The notes: generated from the letters alone by a model not told the origin. A DNA stretch of 46,974 nucleotides from Microthrixaceae bacterium (GCA_947446975.1 CANFHM010000011.1:1-46974), one strand, 5' to 3'; counted from the stretch's first letter, positions 1 to 7,892 are shown. Numbers and translations: made by a program.

Positions 1-321
1 GCTCGCCGCATCGGCATCGACGCACTGGTCGAGATCCATGACGAACCCGAGCTGCAGCGAGCCATCGATGCGGGTGCCGATCTCATCGGCGTGAATCAGC
101 GCGACCTCGTCACCTTCACCGTGGACACCGCCCGGGCCGTGCGCATGGCACCGCAGATGCCCGACGGCGTCGTGCGGGTGGCCGAGTCCGGCATCACCGG
201 CCCCGAGGATGCCGCCGTGCTGGCCGCCGCCGGCTTCCACGCCGTGCTGGTCGGTGAGCATCTGGTGACCTCCGGTGATCCCGAAGCCGGTGTCGCCGCC
301 CTCCGCCGGGCCCGTCGGTGA
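1..321 (+). CDS. trpC: Indole-3-glycerol phosphate synthase, C-terminal part (5'-truncated)
   Basis: Only the last 106 codons are present; the reading frame is open from base 1, so the gene begins upstream of the window. TrpC closes the indole ring in tryptophan synthesis, converting 1-(o-carboxyphenylamino)-1-deoxyribulose 5-phosphate to indole-3-glycerol phosphate in the cytosol. Family hallmarks of the second half of the TIM barrel are visible: LVEIHDEPEL, LIGVNQRDL, the phosphate-binding VAESGI and LVGEHLV near the end. It is followed convergently, 19 bp on, by a surface-protein gene, so the tryptophan genes are interrupted here and resume with trpF at 4209. The family assignment is firm. 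Confidence 0.93.
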   Translation, partial: ARRIGIDALVEIHDEPELQRAIDAGADLIGVNQRDLVTFTVDTARAVRMAPQMPDGVVRVAESGITGPEDAAVLAAAGFHAVLVGEHLVTSGDPEAGVAALRRARR

Positions 322-340
322 CCGGACCCGGCGCTCGGGC

Positions 341-1888
341 TCAGGAACGTGTGCTGTATGTGGTCGTCGCCGACTGACCGCTCCCCTCAGCGTTGGCGGC
401 CACGACCTTGATGACGTAGGACGTGCCGGTCGCCAGCCCACTGATGGAACACGTGCGGGCGACCGTGATGCACCCAGCGCCGCCGACGGTGATGCCGCCC
501 CTCTCGACGGTGACCGTGTAGCCGGTGATCGCGGAACCATTGCTCGCCGCCGAGGGCCAGGCCACCTTGACCGGTGCAGTGCGGCTCGTCTGGGAGGCGG
601 TGACCGGGGAGGGGGCGCCGGGCACTCCGATCGGGACGAGATTCGCCAGCTTCGCCGCACCCGAGTCGCCGGCGACGTTGGTCGCGACGAGACTCACCGT
701 GTAGTTCGAGCCGTTCGTGAGACCGGTGATCGTGCACGAGTTCGTTCCGAATGCGACAGTGCATGATCGAGTCGGGAGACCGGTCGAGGTCGCCGAGGCG
801 GTGTAGCCGGTGATGCTCGATCCGCCGTTGGACGACGGTGCGGTCCAACGGATGGCGAACGAGCCGAGTCGAGCTGAGTCGAGCGTCAGACCGGTCGGTC
901 GTCCCGGAGCACCTGCGGCCGAGGCACGTGGAGCGATCACCTGCGACGGGCTCGATGGCGCACTGTTGCCGAGGGCGTTCGTCGCCGTGACCGAGAAGGT
1001 GTAGCCGACACCATTGGTGAGGCCGGTGACGGTGCAGGACGTCGAGGACGTGGAACAGGTGCGTCCGTCCACAGCGACGCCTTCGGCGAATGTCGTGACT
1101 CGATAGCCGGTGATCGCCGACCCGCCGTCACTGAGGGGCGCCGTCCATGACACTGACGCTGCTTCGTTCCGCCGGGTCGCGATCACCCTCGTCGGCGAAC
1201 CGGGTGCAGGGTTGACCGTCCTGAGAAGTCCCGTGGCGAGCTCGTTGCGCGTGGTGCCCTCGGGGGCTGTGCCCTGGTACGCGGCATTCGGGTACCAGTG
1301 CGAATTGGCTCCCGATGCATAGGTCTGATCGACGATGAACCCCTGGGTACCGTCGGCTCCCGAGTAGGTCGTCTTCACGTTCGGGGACGGAGTGGTCACC
1401 AGGAACGAGAAGAACTGGGCACTGTCAGCCTTCGTCGCAGGTGCGACGATCTGGGGTCCGGTGAAGCGGATCACCTTGTTCGACCCGACGGTGAGCACCG
1501 AGCAGGACCATGTGTTCACCGCTGCTCCGGGCTGGTTGGTGTAGCCCGTGCCTGAGTTGTTGACCTGCAACAGCGCCGAACCGCACGCTGGATCGGTCCA
1601 ACCGGCGGGGATGTTGATCTCGACCTTGACGTCGGTGTCGTCGGAACCGTTGAACGGTGACGTCGTCTCGACTGCGGCGCGAACCACGAGGGTGTACCGG
1701 GTGCCCGGCGCGTAGGGGGAGGTCGTCGAACCGAGCGGGTTCGGCTGGTAGGAGAATCCGGCATAGGAGGAGAACCCCGCATGGGCGAACGCTGGAGTCG
1801 CCGATGCGATGAGGCCGGCCAGGCAGATGCCGACGAACAGGCCGGCGCGGCCGAGAGCCCTGCTCGAAGGAGTTGGAATGCGGTTCAT
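341..1888 (-). CDS. Secreted YcnI/DUF1775-like protein with three fibronectin type III domains
   Basis: A 515-residue exported protein. The start is the ATG preceded by an AGGAG ribosome site; a longer open frame runs upstream but lacks a signal peptide. Residues 1-35 form a signal peptide ending ATPAFA, so the mature protein starts with His (HAGFSSYAGF), as in YcnI/DUF1775 proteins, where the N-terminal histidine helps bind copper. Residues about 36-225 resemble that domain, with INIPAGW and a distal Trp (SHWYP). Residues about 229-322, 323-418 and 419-515 are three FN3 domains with repeated ITGY and TGLTNG motifs; each carries a closely spaced Cys pair (RTC..SC, RSC..NSC, GC..RTC), suggesting disulfides. 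There is no C-terminal membrane anchor or LPXTG. It lies opposite a second YcnI-like gene and shares its promoter region. Copper binding is inferred from the family. Confidence 0.75.
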   Translation of the reverse strand: MNRIPTPSSRALGRAGLFVGICLAGLIASATPAFAHAGFSSYAGFSYQPNPLGSTTSPYAPGTRYTLVVRAAVETTSPFNGSDDTDVKVEINIPAGWTDPACGSALLQVNNSGTGYTNQPGAAVNTWSCSVLTVGSNKVIRFTGPQIVAPATKADSAQFFSFLVTTPSPNVKTTYSGADGTQGFIVDQTYASGANSHWYPNAAYQGTAPEGTTRNELATGLLRTVNPAPGSPTRVIATRRNEAASVSWTAPLSDGGSAITGYRVTTFAEGVAVDGRTCSTSSTSCTVTGLTNGVGYTFSVTATNALGNSAPSSPSQVIAPRASAAGAPGRPTGLTLDSARLGSFAIRWTAPSSNGGSSITGYTASATSTGLPTRSCTVAFGTNSCTITGLTNGSNYTVSLVATNVAGDSGAAKLANLVPIGVPGAPSPVTASQTSRTAPVKVAWPSAASNGSAITGYTVTVERGGITVGGAGCITVARTCSISGLATGTSYVIKVVAANAEGSGQSATTTYSTRS

Positions 1889-1943
1889 GTCGGGTGGCTC
1901 CTGGGCGGCGTGTGATCGGCGCTCGTTCGCCGACAGGTCGGGA

Positions 1944-2005
1944 GTCGCTGATCCCCCTGCCAGAGTTCCCGAAGATGCTGGGAACTCTCGAGGTGTTTCT
2001 CCGAC
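1944..2005. promoter_or_regulatory. Divergent ECF-like promoters built on a perfect 9-bp inverted repeat
   Basis: AGAGTTCCC (1962-1970) and GGGAACTCT (1980-1988) are a perfect 9-bp inverted repeat around a 9-nt spacer. Each arm contains GGAAC, the usual -35 element of ECF sigma factors, pointing outward. On the plus strand GGAAC (1981-1985) is followed 16 nt later by CGAC (2002-2005). On the minus strand GGAAC (1969-1965) is followed 17 nt later by CGAC (1947-1944). Both flanking YcnI-like genes would then use matching promoters. The dyad could instead bind a dimeric regulator. Confidence 0.5.
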
Positions 2006-2013
2006 ACATGGGC

Positions 2014-2856
2014 ATGTTCTCGAATCACACTCGTCAGTCGATCGATCCCACGAAGTCACGGCCGGGGCCGGGAGTCCAGCTGAAGGTGCTCGTTGTTCTC
2101 GCGGCGTTCGGTGCCGGTCTGGTCAGCATGGTCGTCGCCGGCTCTCCCGCATCGGCCCATGCCACGTTTGTGACTCCCGCGACTGCCGCAGTCGGAACTG
2201 AGGTGTCATTCACCCTCGATGTGCCCCATGAGCGAGCAGAGGACGTCTTCAACACCGTCGTCCGGATCAAGGTTCCCAAGGGTTGGAGTGGAATCTCCTG
2301 CGCTCCGTTCCCCACATGGACATGCACTGCGAACTCCGGCGAGATCGATTTCATCAAGGACTCGGGCGCGGAGCCGGCGCAGGACGAGACGTTCCTGTTC
2401 GTCGCTCGCGCCGACGATGCCGGTCAGGTGGCGTTCCCCGTTGTCCAGATCTACAGCACAGGCGAGAACGTTCTGTGGCAGGACACCGCCAGAGTGACTG
2501 CGGAGGGCGGAGACCCGCCGGTCACCGAGGTGCCAGTGGTGCCGCCGACCAGGGGAGATGATCCGGACCCGGCAGGAGAACCGAGACCCTCCGCTGCCGT
2601 GGGCGAGGATTCCGCCGTTGATGGATCAGGCGGCGGACCGGATCGCGATCCGAACGTCACACTTCCTTCGGATCCGACTGTGTCGCCTGCAGATGTCCAT
2701 GCGTTCGACGCAGCCATGGCCGGTGAGGATGGAACATCCCCGTCGTCGGGAGATGGATCGAGTTCCGGTCTGTTGATCATCGTGGCCGCCGTCACGGTGC
2801 TCGCCGCGACTGGTGCAGCGACGTTCTTCGTGTTCCGGCGACGGTCCGGGGCCTGA
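2014..2856 (+). CDS. YcnI/DUF1775-like exported protein with C-terminal membrane anchor
   Basis: About 280 residues. A long N-terminal signal region with hydrophobic core LVVLAAFGAGLVSMVVAG ends SPASA, leaving a mature N-terminal His (HATFVTPATA). A classic DUF1775 domain follows: VSFTLDVPHER, IKVPKGW and a distal GENVLWQD. YcnI relatives bind copper through the N-terminal His and a conserved Trp outside the membrane. After residue about 175 comes a Pro/Asp/Gly-rich linker, then one transmembrane helix (LLIIVAAVTVLAATGAATFF) with a basic FRRR tail, so the domain is displayed outside and anchored. Start choice: ATG 2014 lies 9 nt after an ECF-like -10 (CGAC); ATG 2008 and ATG 1975 are in-frame alternatives. 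It is divergent from the FN3-bearing relative and convergent with the sigma gene. Confidence 0.72.
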   Translation: MFSNHTRQSIDPTKSRPGPGVQLKVLVVLAAFGAGLVSMVVAGSPASAHATFVTPATAAVGTEVSFTLDVPHERAEDVFNTVVRIKVPKGWSGISCAPFPTWTCTANSGEIDFIKDSGAEPAQDETFLFVARADDAGQVAFPVVQIYSTGENVLWQDTARVTAEGGDPPVTEVPVVPPTRGDDPDPAGEPRPSAAVGEDSAVDGSGGGPDRDPNVTLPSDPTVSPADVHAFDAAMAGEDGTSPSSGDGSSSGLLIIVAAVTVLAATGAATFFVFRRRSGA

Positions 2857-2875
2857 CCGGAGTTCGGTCGGTCCC

Positions 2876-3406
2876 TCAGTTCGCCTCAGCGATGGTGACG
2901 GAGGAGCGAAGATCCATGCGTGCCCGGGCCACCCTGGATCGCACAGTGCCGATCGGCACCTCGAGCACGACCGCTGCCTCGTCGTAGGACAGTCCCAGCA
3001 GCTGCGTCAACACGAACGCCTCCCTGCGGTCAGGGTGAAGGGCCTCGAGCAGCTCCGCAGTATGACCTTCGCCACTCGAAGGCGATGCAGAGGATCGATG
3101 CTGGGACTCGAGGCGTTGCAGGAGTCGTCGATCGCGGATCCGACTGCGCACATGGTCTGCACACACGTTGCGAGCGATCGCGAGAAGCCAACTTCGCACC
3201 GATGACTCGCCCCGGAACGCTCCGAGCGATCGGAGCGCCCGCATGTAGGTCTCGTTCACCAGATCTTCGACCTCGCCAGTCGAACCGAGCGAACTGCAGA
3301 GGCGCCAGACGGCGGGCTGCGTGAGTCGAACGAGCTGCTCGACCGAACGGTCGTCGCCCTCTCTGGCGGCGATCATCAAGTCGTGCAGAGGATCGTGCGC
3401 AGCCAC
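2876..3406 (-). CDS. ECF-family RNA polymerase sigma factor
   Basis: A 176-residue group 4 sigma factor. The GTG at 3406 gives the usual ECF length; the open frame continues upstream but with no sigma homology. Region 2 spans about residues 25-95, with EVEDLVNETYMRALRSLGAF for core binding and -10 recognition and SSVRSWLLAIARNVCADH after it. Region 4 spans about 120-170, with PDRREAFVLTQLLGLSYDEA and the helix-turn-helix VPIGTVRSRVARAR for -35 recognition. No extra SnoaL or C-terminal domain is seen. It is divergent from an anti-sigma gene 61 bp away and convergent with the YcnI-like gene. The GGAAC elements between the YcnI-like genes are plausible targets (inference); no GGAAC is seen ahead of the sigma gene itself, so autoregulation is not evident. 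Confidence 0.87.
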   Translation of the reverse strand: MAAHDPLHDLMIAAREGDDRSVEQLVRLTQPAVWRLCSSLGSTGEVEDLVNETYMRALRSLGAFRGESSVRSWLLAIARNVCADHVRSRIRDRRLLQRLESQHRSSASPSSGEGHTAELLEALHPDRREAFVLTQLLGLSYDEAAVVLEVPIGTVRSRVARARMDLRSSVTIAEAN

Positions 3407-3467
3407 GGCTCTAGTATCGCGCCGACGAAGCAGCGGTGAACGCCGCCCGATCCCCGGGAGCACGCTG

Positions 3468-4145
3468 ATGGCTGAGGAGATTCTGGCCTGTGGCGAGGTC
3501 GTCGAATCGATCTCCGCGCTCGCCGACGGCGAGGCATCAGTGCTCGACCGGACCGCGATCGGATTGCACCTCGGAGGTTGCTCGGAGTGCCGAGTGTTCG
3601 CAGAGTCGATACCGGACCGAGAACGCGGATTCGTCGTCGATTCGGCTCCGACGATGCCGGATCTGGGACCGTCCATCGCATCGAGATCGGCCCGGGCCGA
3701 ACGGCGCCAGGGGTGGGGAGTCACCCGGCTGGCGCTCGCTCTGGTCGCGGTATCGGTCGTCGCCCTCTCGCTGCCGGCACTGTTCCTCGGGGAGGACGGC
3801 GCTGCGCCATCGCATGAGGCCAGACACCTCGGGGCCTTCTCGATGGCCTACGGGATCGGCTTGATGGTGATCGTCTACCGGCCGTCACGAGCGAGGGCGT
3901 TCCTGCTCGTGACGATGCTGCTCGCCACATCACTGATCATCACGGCGATCTTCGATGTCGCTCAGGGCAACATTCCGCTCTCCGGCGAGGTCATCCATGT
4001 TCCCGAGGTTGCGAGCCTCGTCCTGGTCTGGCTCCTCGCCCGTCAGCGACCGGGTTCGCATCTGGGCGAAACGGATCGGGCCGACCCTGCGATCGTGGCG
4101 CTGCGACTCATCGATGAACCCGGCGACGAGGACCGAACGGGTTGA
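3468..4145 (+). CDS. Zinc-type (ZAS-like) membrane anti-sigma factor
   Basis: A 225-residue protein starting at the ATG behind a GGGAG ribosome site. The N-terminal cytoplasmic part carries HLGGCSEC (His34, Cys38, Cys41), the HxxxCxxC signature of zinc-binding anti-sigma domains, within a helical segment that would clasp the sigma factor. About four hydrophobic segments follow: TRLALALVAVSVVALSLPAL, AFSMAYGIGLMVIVY, AFLLVTMLLATSLIITAIF and EVASLVLVWLLA. A polar tail ends the protein. ZAS anti-sigma factors hold a partner ECF sigma inactive until an envelope or redox signal arrives. Divergent placement next to the ECF gene supports partnership; a shared operon is more common. The inducing signal is unknown; copper is a guess from the YcnI neighbours. 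Confidence 0.78.
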   Translation: MAEEILACGEVVESISALADGEASVLDRTAIGLHLGGCSECRVFAESIPDRERGFVVDSAPTMPDLGPSIASRSARAERRQGWGVTRLALALVAVSVVALSLPALFLGEDGAAPSHEARHLGAFSMAYGIGLMVIVYRPSRARAFLLVTMLLATSLIITAIFDVAQGNIPLSGEVIHVPEVASLVLVWLLARQRPGSHLGETDRADPAIVALRLIDEPGDEDRTG

Positions 4146-4196
4146 TCCATGACTGGCGAGCTCGGACCACATCTTCAAGCGACCCGTCCACGACGG

Positions 4197-4202
4197 TAGC
4201 GT
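4197..4202 (+). promoter_or_regulatory. -10 element (TAGCGT), leaderless trpF
   Basis: TAGCGT ends 6 nt before the GTG of trpF, the same spacing as at eight other genes here. No ribosome-binding sequence lies between it and the start codon. Confidence 0.55.
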
Positions 4203-4208
4203 TCTTCC

Positions 4209-4841
4209 GTGTTCATCAAGATCTGCGGGATCACCAACGTCTCCGATGCGCTCCTCGCCGTGGCCATGGGCGCCGAGGTGCTCGGCTTCGTCTTCGCCGA
4301 GTCGAAGCGGCAGGTCACGCCCGAGCAGGCCGGCGAGATCATCCAGCAGCTCCCCTATGACGTGACCGCCGTCGGGGTGTTCCGCAACGAGAACCCCGAC
4401 CACATCCTCGATGTCATCTCGGTGGCCCGGCTCACCGGCGTGCAGCTGCACGGCCAGGAGACCCCTGCCGAGGCGGCCCGGATCCGACGCCGGGCGCCCC
4501 TGCTCGTGCAGGCCTTCTCGGCGAACGACCCCCGACTGGCCCGCGTGGACGAGTACGCCGTCGATGCCGTGCTGCTCGATGCGCCGGTGCCCGGGTCGGG
4601 GGAGACCTTCGACTGGGATCTCGTGGGCTCGCTCCCGCAGCGGCGCCGGGTGATCCTCGCCGGTGGTCTCACGCCCGACAACGTGCGCGATGCGGTGCGG
4701 GCGGTTCGGCCATGGGGGGTGGATGTGGCGAGCGGGGTCGAGTCGGAGCCCGGACGCAAGGACGCCCTGGCGCTGCGCCGGTTCATCGATGAGGCGTCGA
4801 ATGCGCTTTCTGAGTTCTCCATCGACCCGGAGCGGGCCTAG
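4209..4841 (+). CDS. trpF: Phosphoribosylanthranilate isomerase
   Basis: TrpF isomerises N-(5'-phosphoribosyl)anthranilate to the carboxyphenylamino-deoxyribulose phosphate used by TrpC. The 210-residue length is normal for the single-domain TIM barrel. The N-terminus FIKICGITN carries the catalytic Cys; [11 protein letters not shown], the catalytic Asp region in [27 protein letters not shown] and VDVASGVE follow in family order. The start is GTG with a -10 hexamer 6 nt upstream, so the mRNA is probably leaderless. It is separated from trpC by the YcnI/sigma island and lies 65 bp before trpB. A TAGCCT overlapping its stop codon may give trpB an additional promoter. Confidence 0.95.
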   Translation: MFIKICGITNVSDALLAVAMGAEVLGFVFAESKRQVTPEQAGEIIQQLPYDVTAVGVFRNENPDHILDVISVARLTGVQLHGQETPAEAARIRRRAPLLVQAFSANDPRLARVDEYAVDAVLLDAPVPGSGETFDWDLVGSLPQRRRVILAGGLTPDNVRDAVRAVRPWGVDVASGVESEPGRKDALALRRFIDEASNALSEFSIDPERA

Positions 4842-4906
4842 CCTTCCGACACCCACCCGGGCATCGACCCCCCCCGTCGCTGTTCCAGTCGCAGAGAGGC
4901 ATCACC

Positions 4907-6064
4907 ATGGCATTGGCCGAGCCGTCATCCTCAGGTCGTTTCGGAGAGTTCGGGGGCCGCTACGTCCCCGAGACCCTCGTGCCGGCCTGCCTCGAGCTCG
5001 AGCGCGCCTTCCGCAGTGCATGGGGTGACCCCGTGTTCCGCGCCGAACTCGACGGCCTGCTCGCCGACTACGCCGGCCGTCCCTCGCCGCTCACCGAATG
5101 CCACCGACTCTCCGAGGAACTCGGGGTCCGGGTGCTGCTGAAGCGTGAGGATCTGAACCACACCGGCAGCCACAAGATCAACAACGTGCTGGGTCAGGCG
5201 CTCCTCGCCAAGCGGATGGGCAAGACCCGTCTCGTGGCCGAGACCGGTGCCGGTCAGCACGGCGTGGCATCGGCCACCGCAGCGGCGCTCATGGGCATGG
5301 AATGCATGGTCTACATGGGCGAGATCGACATCGAGCGCCAGGCGCTCAACGTCTTCCGCATGAAGCTGCTCGGCGCCGAGGTGGTGCCGGCGGTCTCCGG
5401 GAGCCGCACCCTCAAGGACGCCGTCAACGAGGCCATGCGCGACTGGGTGGCCACTGTCGAGACCACCCACTACTGCCTCGGCTCGGTGATGGGACCGCAT
5501 CCGTATCCGTGGATGGTGCGTGAGTTCCACACCGTCATCGGTGTCGAGGCCCGGGCCCAGTGCGAGAAGCTGCTCGACGGCGGCGTGCCCGACATCGTCA
5601 CCGCCTGCGTCGGCGGTGGTTCGAACGCCATCGGGATCTTCTCCGGCTTCGCCGACACCGACGCCGAACTGGTCGGGGTCGAGCCGGCCGGCGGCGCAGC
5701 GGTCGGCCGTGGTGTGCCCGGTGTGGTGCACGGCATGAAGAGCTATCTCATGCAGGACGAGTTCGGACAGGTGCAGGAGGCCCATTCCATCTCCGCCGGT
5801 CTCGACTATCCGGGCGTCGGACCGGAGCATTCGTTCCTCTCCTCGATCGGTCGGGCCCGCTACGAGGCCGTCACCGACGCCGAGGTCATCGACGCCTTCC
5901 AGCTGCTCAGCCGCACCGAGGGCATCATCCCCGCCCTCGAACCCGCCCATGCGCTGGCCTGGATCAGCCGGGATCGGGCGGCGCTCGCCGGGAAGACCGT
6001 GCTGCTGAACATGTCGGGTCGCGGCGACAAGGATGTCGGTCAGATGATGGAGATCCTGGGCTGA
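4907..6064 (+). CDS. trpB: Tryptophan synthase beta chain
   Basis: A 385-residue PLP enzyme joining indole and serine to give tryptophan; it forms an alpha2beta2 complex with TrpA. The N-terminus [15 protein letters not shown], the Schiff-base lysine in [10 protein letters not shown] (Lys90), [10 protein letters not shown], the PLP phosphate loop GGGSNAIG and [10 protein letters not shown] near the end are all present, and the length matches the family. The start ATG follows a GAGAGG ribosome site. The stop TGA shares one base with the trpA ATG, so translation is coupled. No attenuator-like leader peptide rich in Trp codons is visible upstream. Confidence 0.97.
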   Translation: MALAEPSSSGRFGEFGGRYVPETLVPACLELERAFRSAWGDPVFRAELDGLLADYAGRPSPLTECHRLSEELGVRVLLKREDLNHTGSHKINNVLGQALLAKRMGKTRLVAETGAGQHGVASATAAALMGMECMVYMGEIDIERQALNVFRMKLLGAEVVPAVSGSRTLKDAVNEAMRDWVATVETTHYCLGSVMGPHPYPWMVREFHTVIGVEARAQCEKLLDGGVPDIVTACVGGGSNAIGIFSGFADTDAELVGVEPAGGAAVGRGVPGVVHGMKSYLMQDEFGQVQEAHSISAGLDYPGVGPEHSFLSSIGRARYEAVTDAEVIDAFQLLSRTEGIIPALEPAHALAWISRDRAALAGKTVLLNMSGRGDKDVGQMMEILG

Positions 6065-6894
6065 TGGTCACTGCTGCTGAGGAGGGGCTCACCATCCCCG
6101 AGGCACCGGCTGAGCCCGGTGTTCTGGAGTCCGCGCTGCGAGCAGCGCGGGCATCGGGTCGGAAGCTGCTGGTCCCCTATGTCACCGGCGGTCTCGGCGA
6201 CGACTGGGCCGACATCGTCCGGGCCGTCGCCGATGCCGGCGCCGACGCCATCGAGATCGGCGTACCGTTCTCCGATCCGGTCATGGACGGGCCCGTGATC
6301 CAGGAGGCCAGCGAGCTCGCCCTCCGGGCCGGCGCCACGCCGGTCACGGTGTTCGACGAACTTCGCACCATCGACGCTGGTGTCCCGATCGCCGTGATGA
6401 CCTATTACAACCTGGCCTTCCATATGGGTCACCAGCGTTTCGCCGAGTCGCTCGCCGCCGCCGGTGTGAGCGCCGCCATCCTGCCCGATCTCCCGCTCGA
6501 GGAGGTCGGCCCCTGGGCCACCGCCGCGGATGCGGCAGGGGTCGAGACCGTGCTGCTCGCCGCACCCACCGCCCCCGATGAGCGGCTCCCTCTCGTCTGC
6601 GCCCGGGCCCGTGGCTTCGTGTACGCCGTCGGACTGCTCGGGGTCACCGGGGAGCGCGACGCCCTCGCCTCCTCCTCGCTCGTCATCGCCCGCCGCCTGA
6701 AGGCGATCACCGACAAGCCGGTGCTGGTCGGGGTCGGTGTGTCCAACGCCGAGCAGGCCGTCGAGGTGTGTGCCGAGGCCGACGGTGTGGTCATCGGCTC
6801 GGCGCTGATGCGTCGGGTGCTCGAGGGTGTGGGGCCGGCCGGCGCCGGTGCCTTCATCGCCGAGGTCCGCGCCGCGCTCGACGCCGCATCCTGA
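6064..6894 (+). CDS. trpA: Tryptophan synthase alpha chain
   Basis: A 276-residue TIM barrel that splits indole-3-glycerol phosphate into indole and glyceraldehyde 3-phosphate and channels indole to TrpB. Catalytic Glu64 and Asp75 lie in IEIGVPFSDPVMDGP with the family's 11-residue spacing. MTYYNLAFHMG, LPDLPLEE, VYAVGLLGVTGER and VGVGVSNAEQ follow in order. The N-terminus has roughly 15 more residues than the enteric enzyme. Both ends overlap neighbours: TGATG with trpB, and ATGA with the downstream haemoglobin gene, giving a tightly coupled trpB-trpA-glbO unit. Confidence 0.96.
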   Translation: MVTAAEEGLTIPEAPAEPGVLESALRAARASGRKLLVPYVTGGLGDDWADIVRAVADAGADAIEIGVPFSDPVMDGPVIQEASELALRAGATPVTVFDELRTIDAGVPIAVMTYYNLAFHMGHQRFAESLAAAGVSAAILPDLPLEEVGPWATAADAAGVETVLLAAPTAPDERLPLVCARARGFVYAVGLLGVTGERDALASSSLVIARRLKAITDKPVLVGVGVSNAEQAVEVCAEADGVVIGSALMRRVLEGVGPAGAGAFIAEVRAALDAAS

Positions 6895-7334
6895 TGACCG
6901 AGGCGCAGCAGCCCCTGTTCGACCGGGTCGATGGGGTGGCGTTCTTCGAGCGCGTCGTCGATGCCTTCTATGAGGGGGTGATGACCGATCCCGTGCTCGC
7001 CCCCCTCTACGAGGTCGAGGATCTCGACGGTGCCCGCCATCGCCTCACGCTCTTCCTCGTGCAGTACTGGGGCGGGCCGAGCACCTACAACGATGAGCGC
7101 GGTCACCCTCGGCTGCGCATGCGTCATTCCCCCTACCGCATCAGCACCCTCGAACGGGACCGCTGGCTGGTCCACATGAACGCCGCCGTCGACGCCGAGC
7201 AGCATGCGGGTCGCCTCGAGGCCGCCGATCATGCGGCGATGCGCGCCTACTTCGTCACAGCTGCGGATCACATGATCAACAGCGGGGGACTGGCGATGCG
7301 GGGCGACGGCACGAGCTCGCATCTCGAACCCTGA
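6894..7334 (+). CDS. glbO: Truncated haemoglobin, group II (GlbO type)
   Basis: A 146-residue 2-on-2 globin. FFERVVDAFYEGVMTDPVLAPLY, the YWGGPSTYNDERGHPRL segment (CD-E region) and RMRHSPYRI with the proximal His are typical of actinobacterial trHbO; WLVHM contains the conserved G8 Trp. Group II globins bind O2 and are linked to oxygen or peroxide chemistry. The start ATG overlaps the trpA stop (ATGA), so the gene is translated with the tryptophan genes. Why a globin travels with trpA is not explained by the sequence. A 190-bp non-coding gap follows. Confidence 0.9.
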   Translation: MTEAQQPLFDRVDGVAFFERVVDAFYEGVMTDPVLAPLYEVEDLDGARHRLTLFLVQYWGGPSTYNDERGHPRLRMRHSPYRISTLERDRWLVHMNAAVDAEQHAGRLEAADHAAMRAYFVTAADHMINSGGLAMRGDGTSSHLEP

Positions 7335-7423
7335 GGGCGGCAGTTCCATCGACCCGGATGCATAGGTATGCCGCATTCGGGTCCATCCACCAACCTCGCG
7401 CCGGATGCCGCGAAGCTAGGGCA

Positions 7424-7441
7424 TCGGGCGGTTCCGCCCGA
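7424..7441. repeat. 8-bp inverted repeat in the hup leader
   Basis: TCGGGCGG and CCGCCCGA flank a 2-nt centre (TT). It sits in the 190-bp gap before the HU gene, just after a possible -10 (TAGGGC, about 7417). It could be an operator at the start site or a hairpin at the 5' end of the mRNA. The rest of the gap shows only the AGGAGG ribosome site close to the HU start. Confidence 0.4.
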
Positions 7442-7524
7442 GTTCGTCACGAGAACCCCGGGGATCTCGGGGAAGATCCCAGCCAGGGTCGCCAGATGCC
7501 CGCCAGGGCCAACAGGAGGATGTC

Positions 7525-7809
7525 ATGACCAAGAGTGAACTCATCGCCGAGATCGCCGAGCGCACCGGCCAGACCAAGACCGATGTCGAGAAGACGCTCA
7601 AGTCGTTCGAGGACATCGCTCACGAGGTCGTCGCCAAGGGTGGCGAGAAGCTCACGCTCCCGGGCTTCATCAGCTTCGAGCAGACCCATCGCAACGCCCG
7701 CACGGCCCGCAACCCCCAGACCGGCGAGACCATCCAGGTCCCCGCGTCCAAGGCTGCCAAGGTCACCGCTGGTTCCAAGCTGAAGGCCTCCGCCAAGGGC
7801 GCCAAGTAA
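7525..7809 (+). CDS. hup: HU-family nucleoid DNA-binding protein
   Basis: A 94-residue histone-like protein that bends and compacts DNA as a dimer. It starts MTKSELIAEIAERTG and carries the beta-arm signature region (KLTLPGFISFE, then ARTARNPQTGETIQVPASKA). Unlike the mycobacterial HupB/Lsr2-type proteins it has only a very short Lys/Ala tail (KLKASAKGAK). A strong AGGAGG ribosome site lies 5 nt before the ATG, fitting high expression. A strong hairpin follows the stop codon, so it is probably monocistronic. Confidence 0.95.
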   Translation: MTKSELIAEIAERTGQTKTDVEKTLKSFEDIAHEVVAKGGEKLTLPGFISFEQTHRNARTARNPQTGETIQVPASKAAKVTAGSKLKASAKGAK

Positions 7810-7830
7810 TCCAGCTCCCAGACGTCTGGA

Positions 7831-7857
7831 CGGAGGGGCGCCCGGTGCGCCCCTCCG
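7831..7857 (+). terminator. Hairpin terminator after hup
   Basis: An 11-bp perfect GC stem (CGGAGGGGCGC paired with GCGCCCCTCCG) around a 5-nt loop lies about 20 nt after the HU stop. It has no T-tract, which is common in high-GC actinomycetes. Confidence 0.6.
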
Positions 7858-7892
7858 CCGCGTCCGGGTGCCGCCGGCGTTCGGTCGGCCGC

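Noticed and set aside
3407-3467. ECF autoregulatory promoter between sigma and anti-sigma genes
   Set aside because: No GGAAC element in either direction in this 61-bp gap; only a GATACTAG stretch near the sigma start, which is not a convincing match to the leaderless spacing.
4842-4906. Trp attenuator before trpB
   Set aside because: The 65-bp gap has no small ORF with Trp codons and no clear terminator/antiterminator pair.
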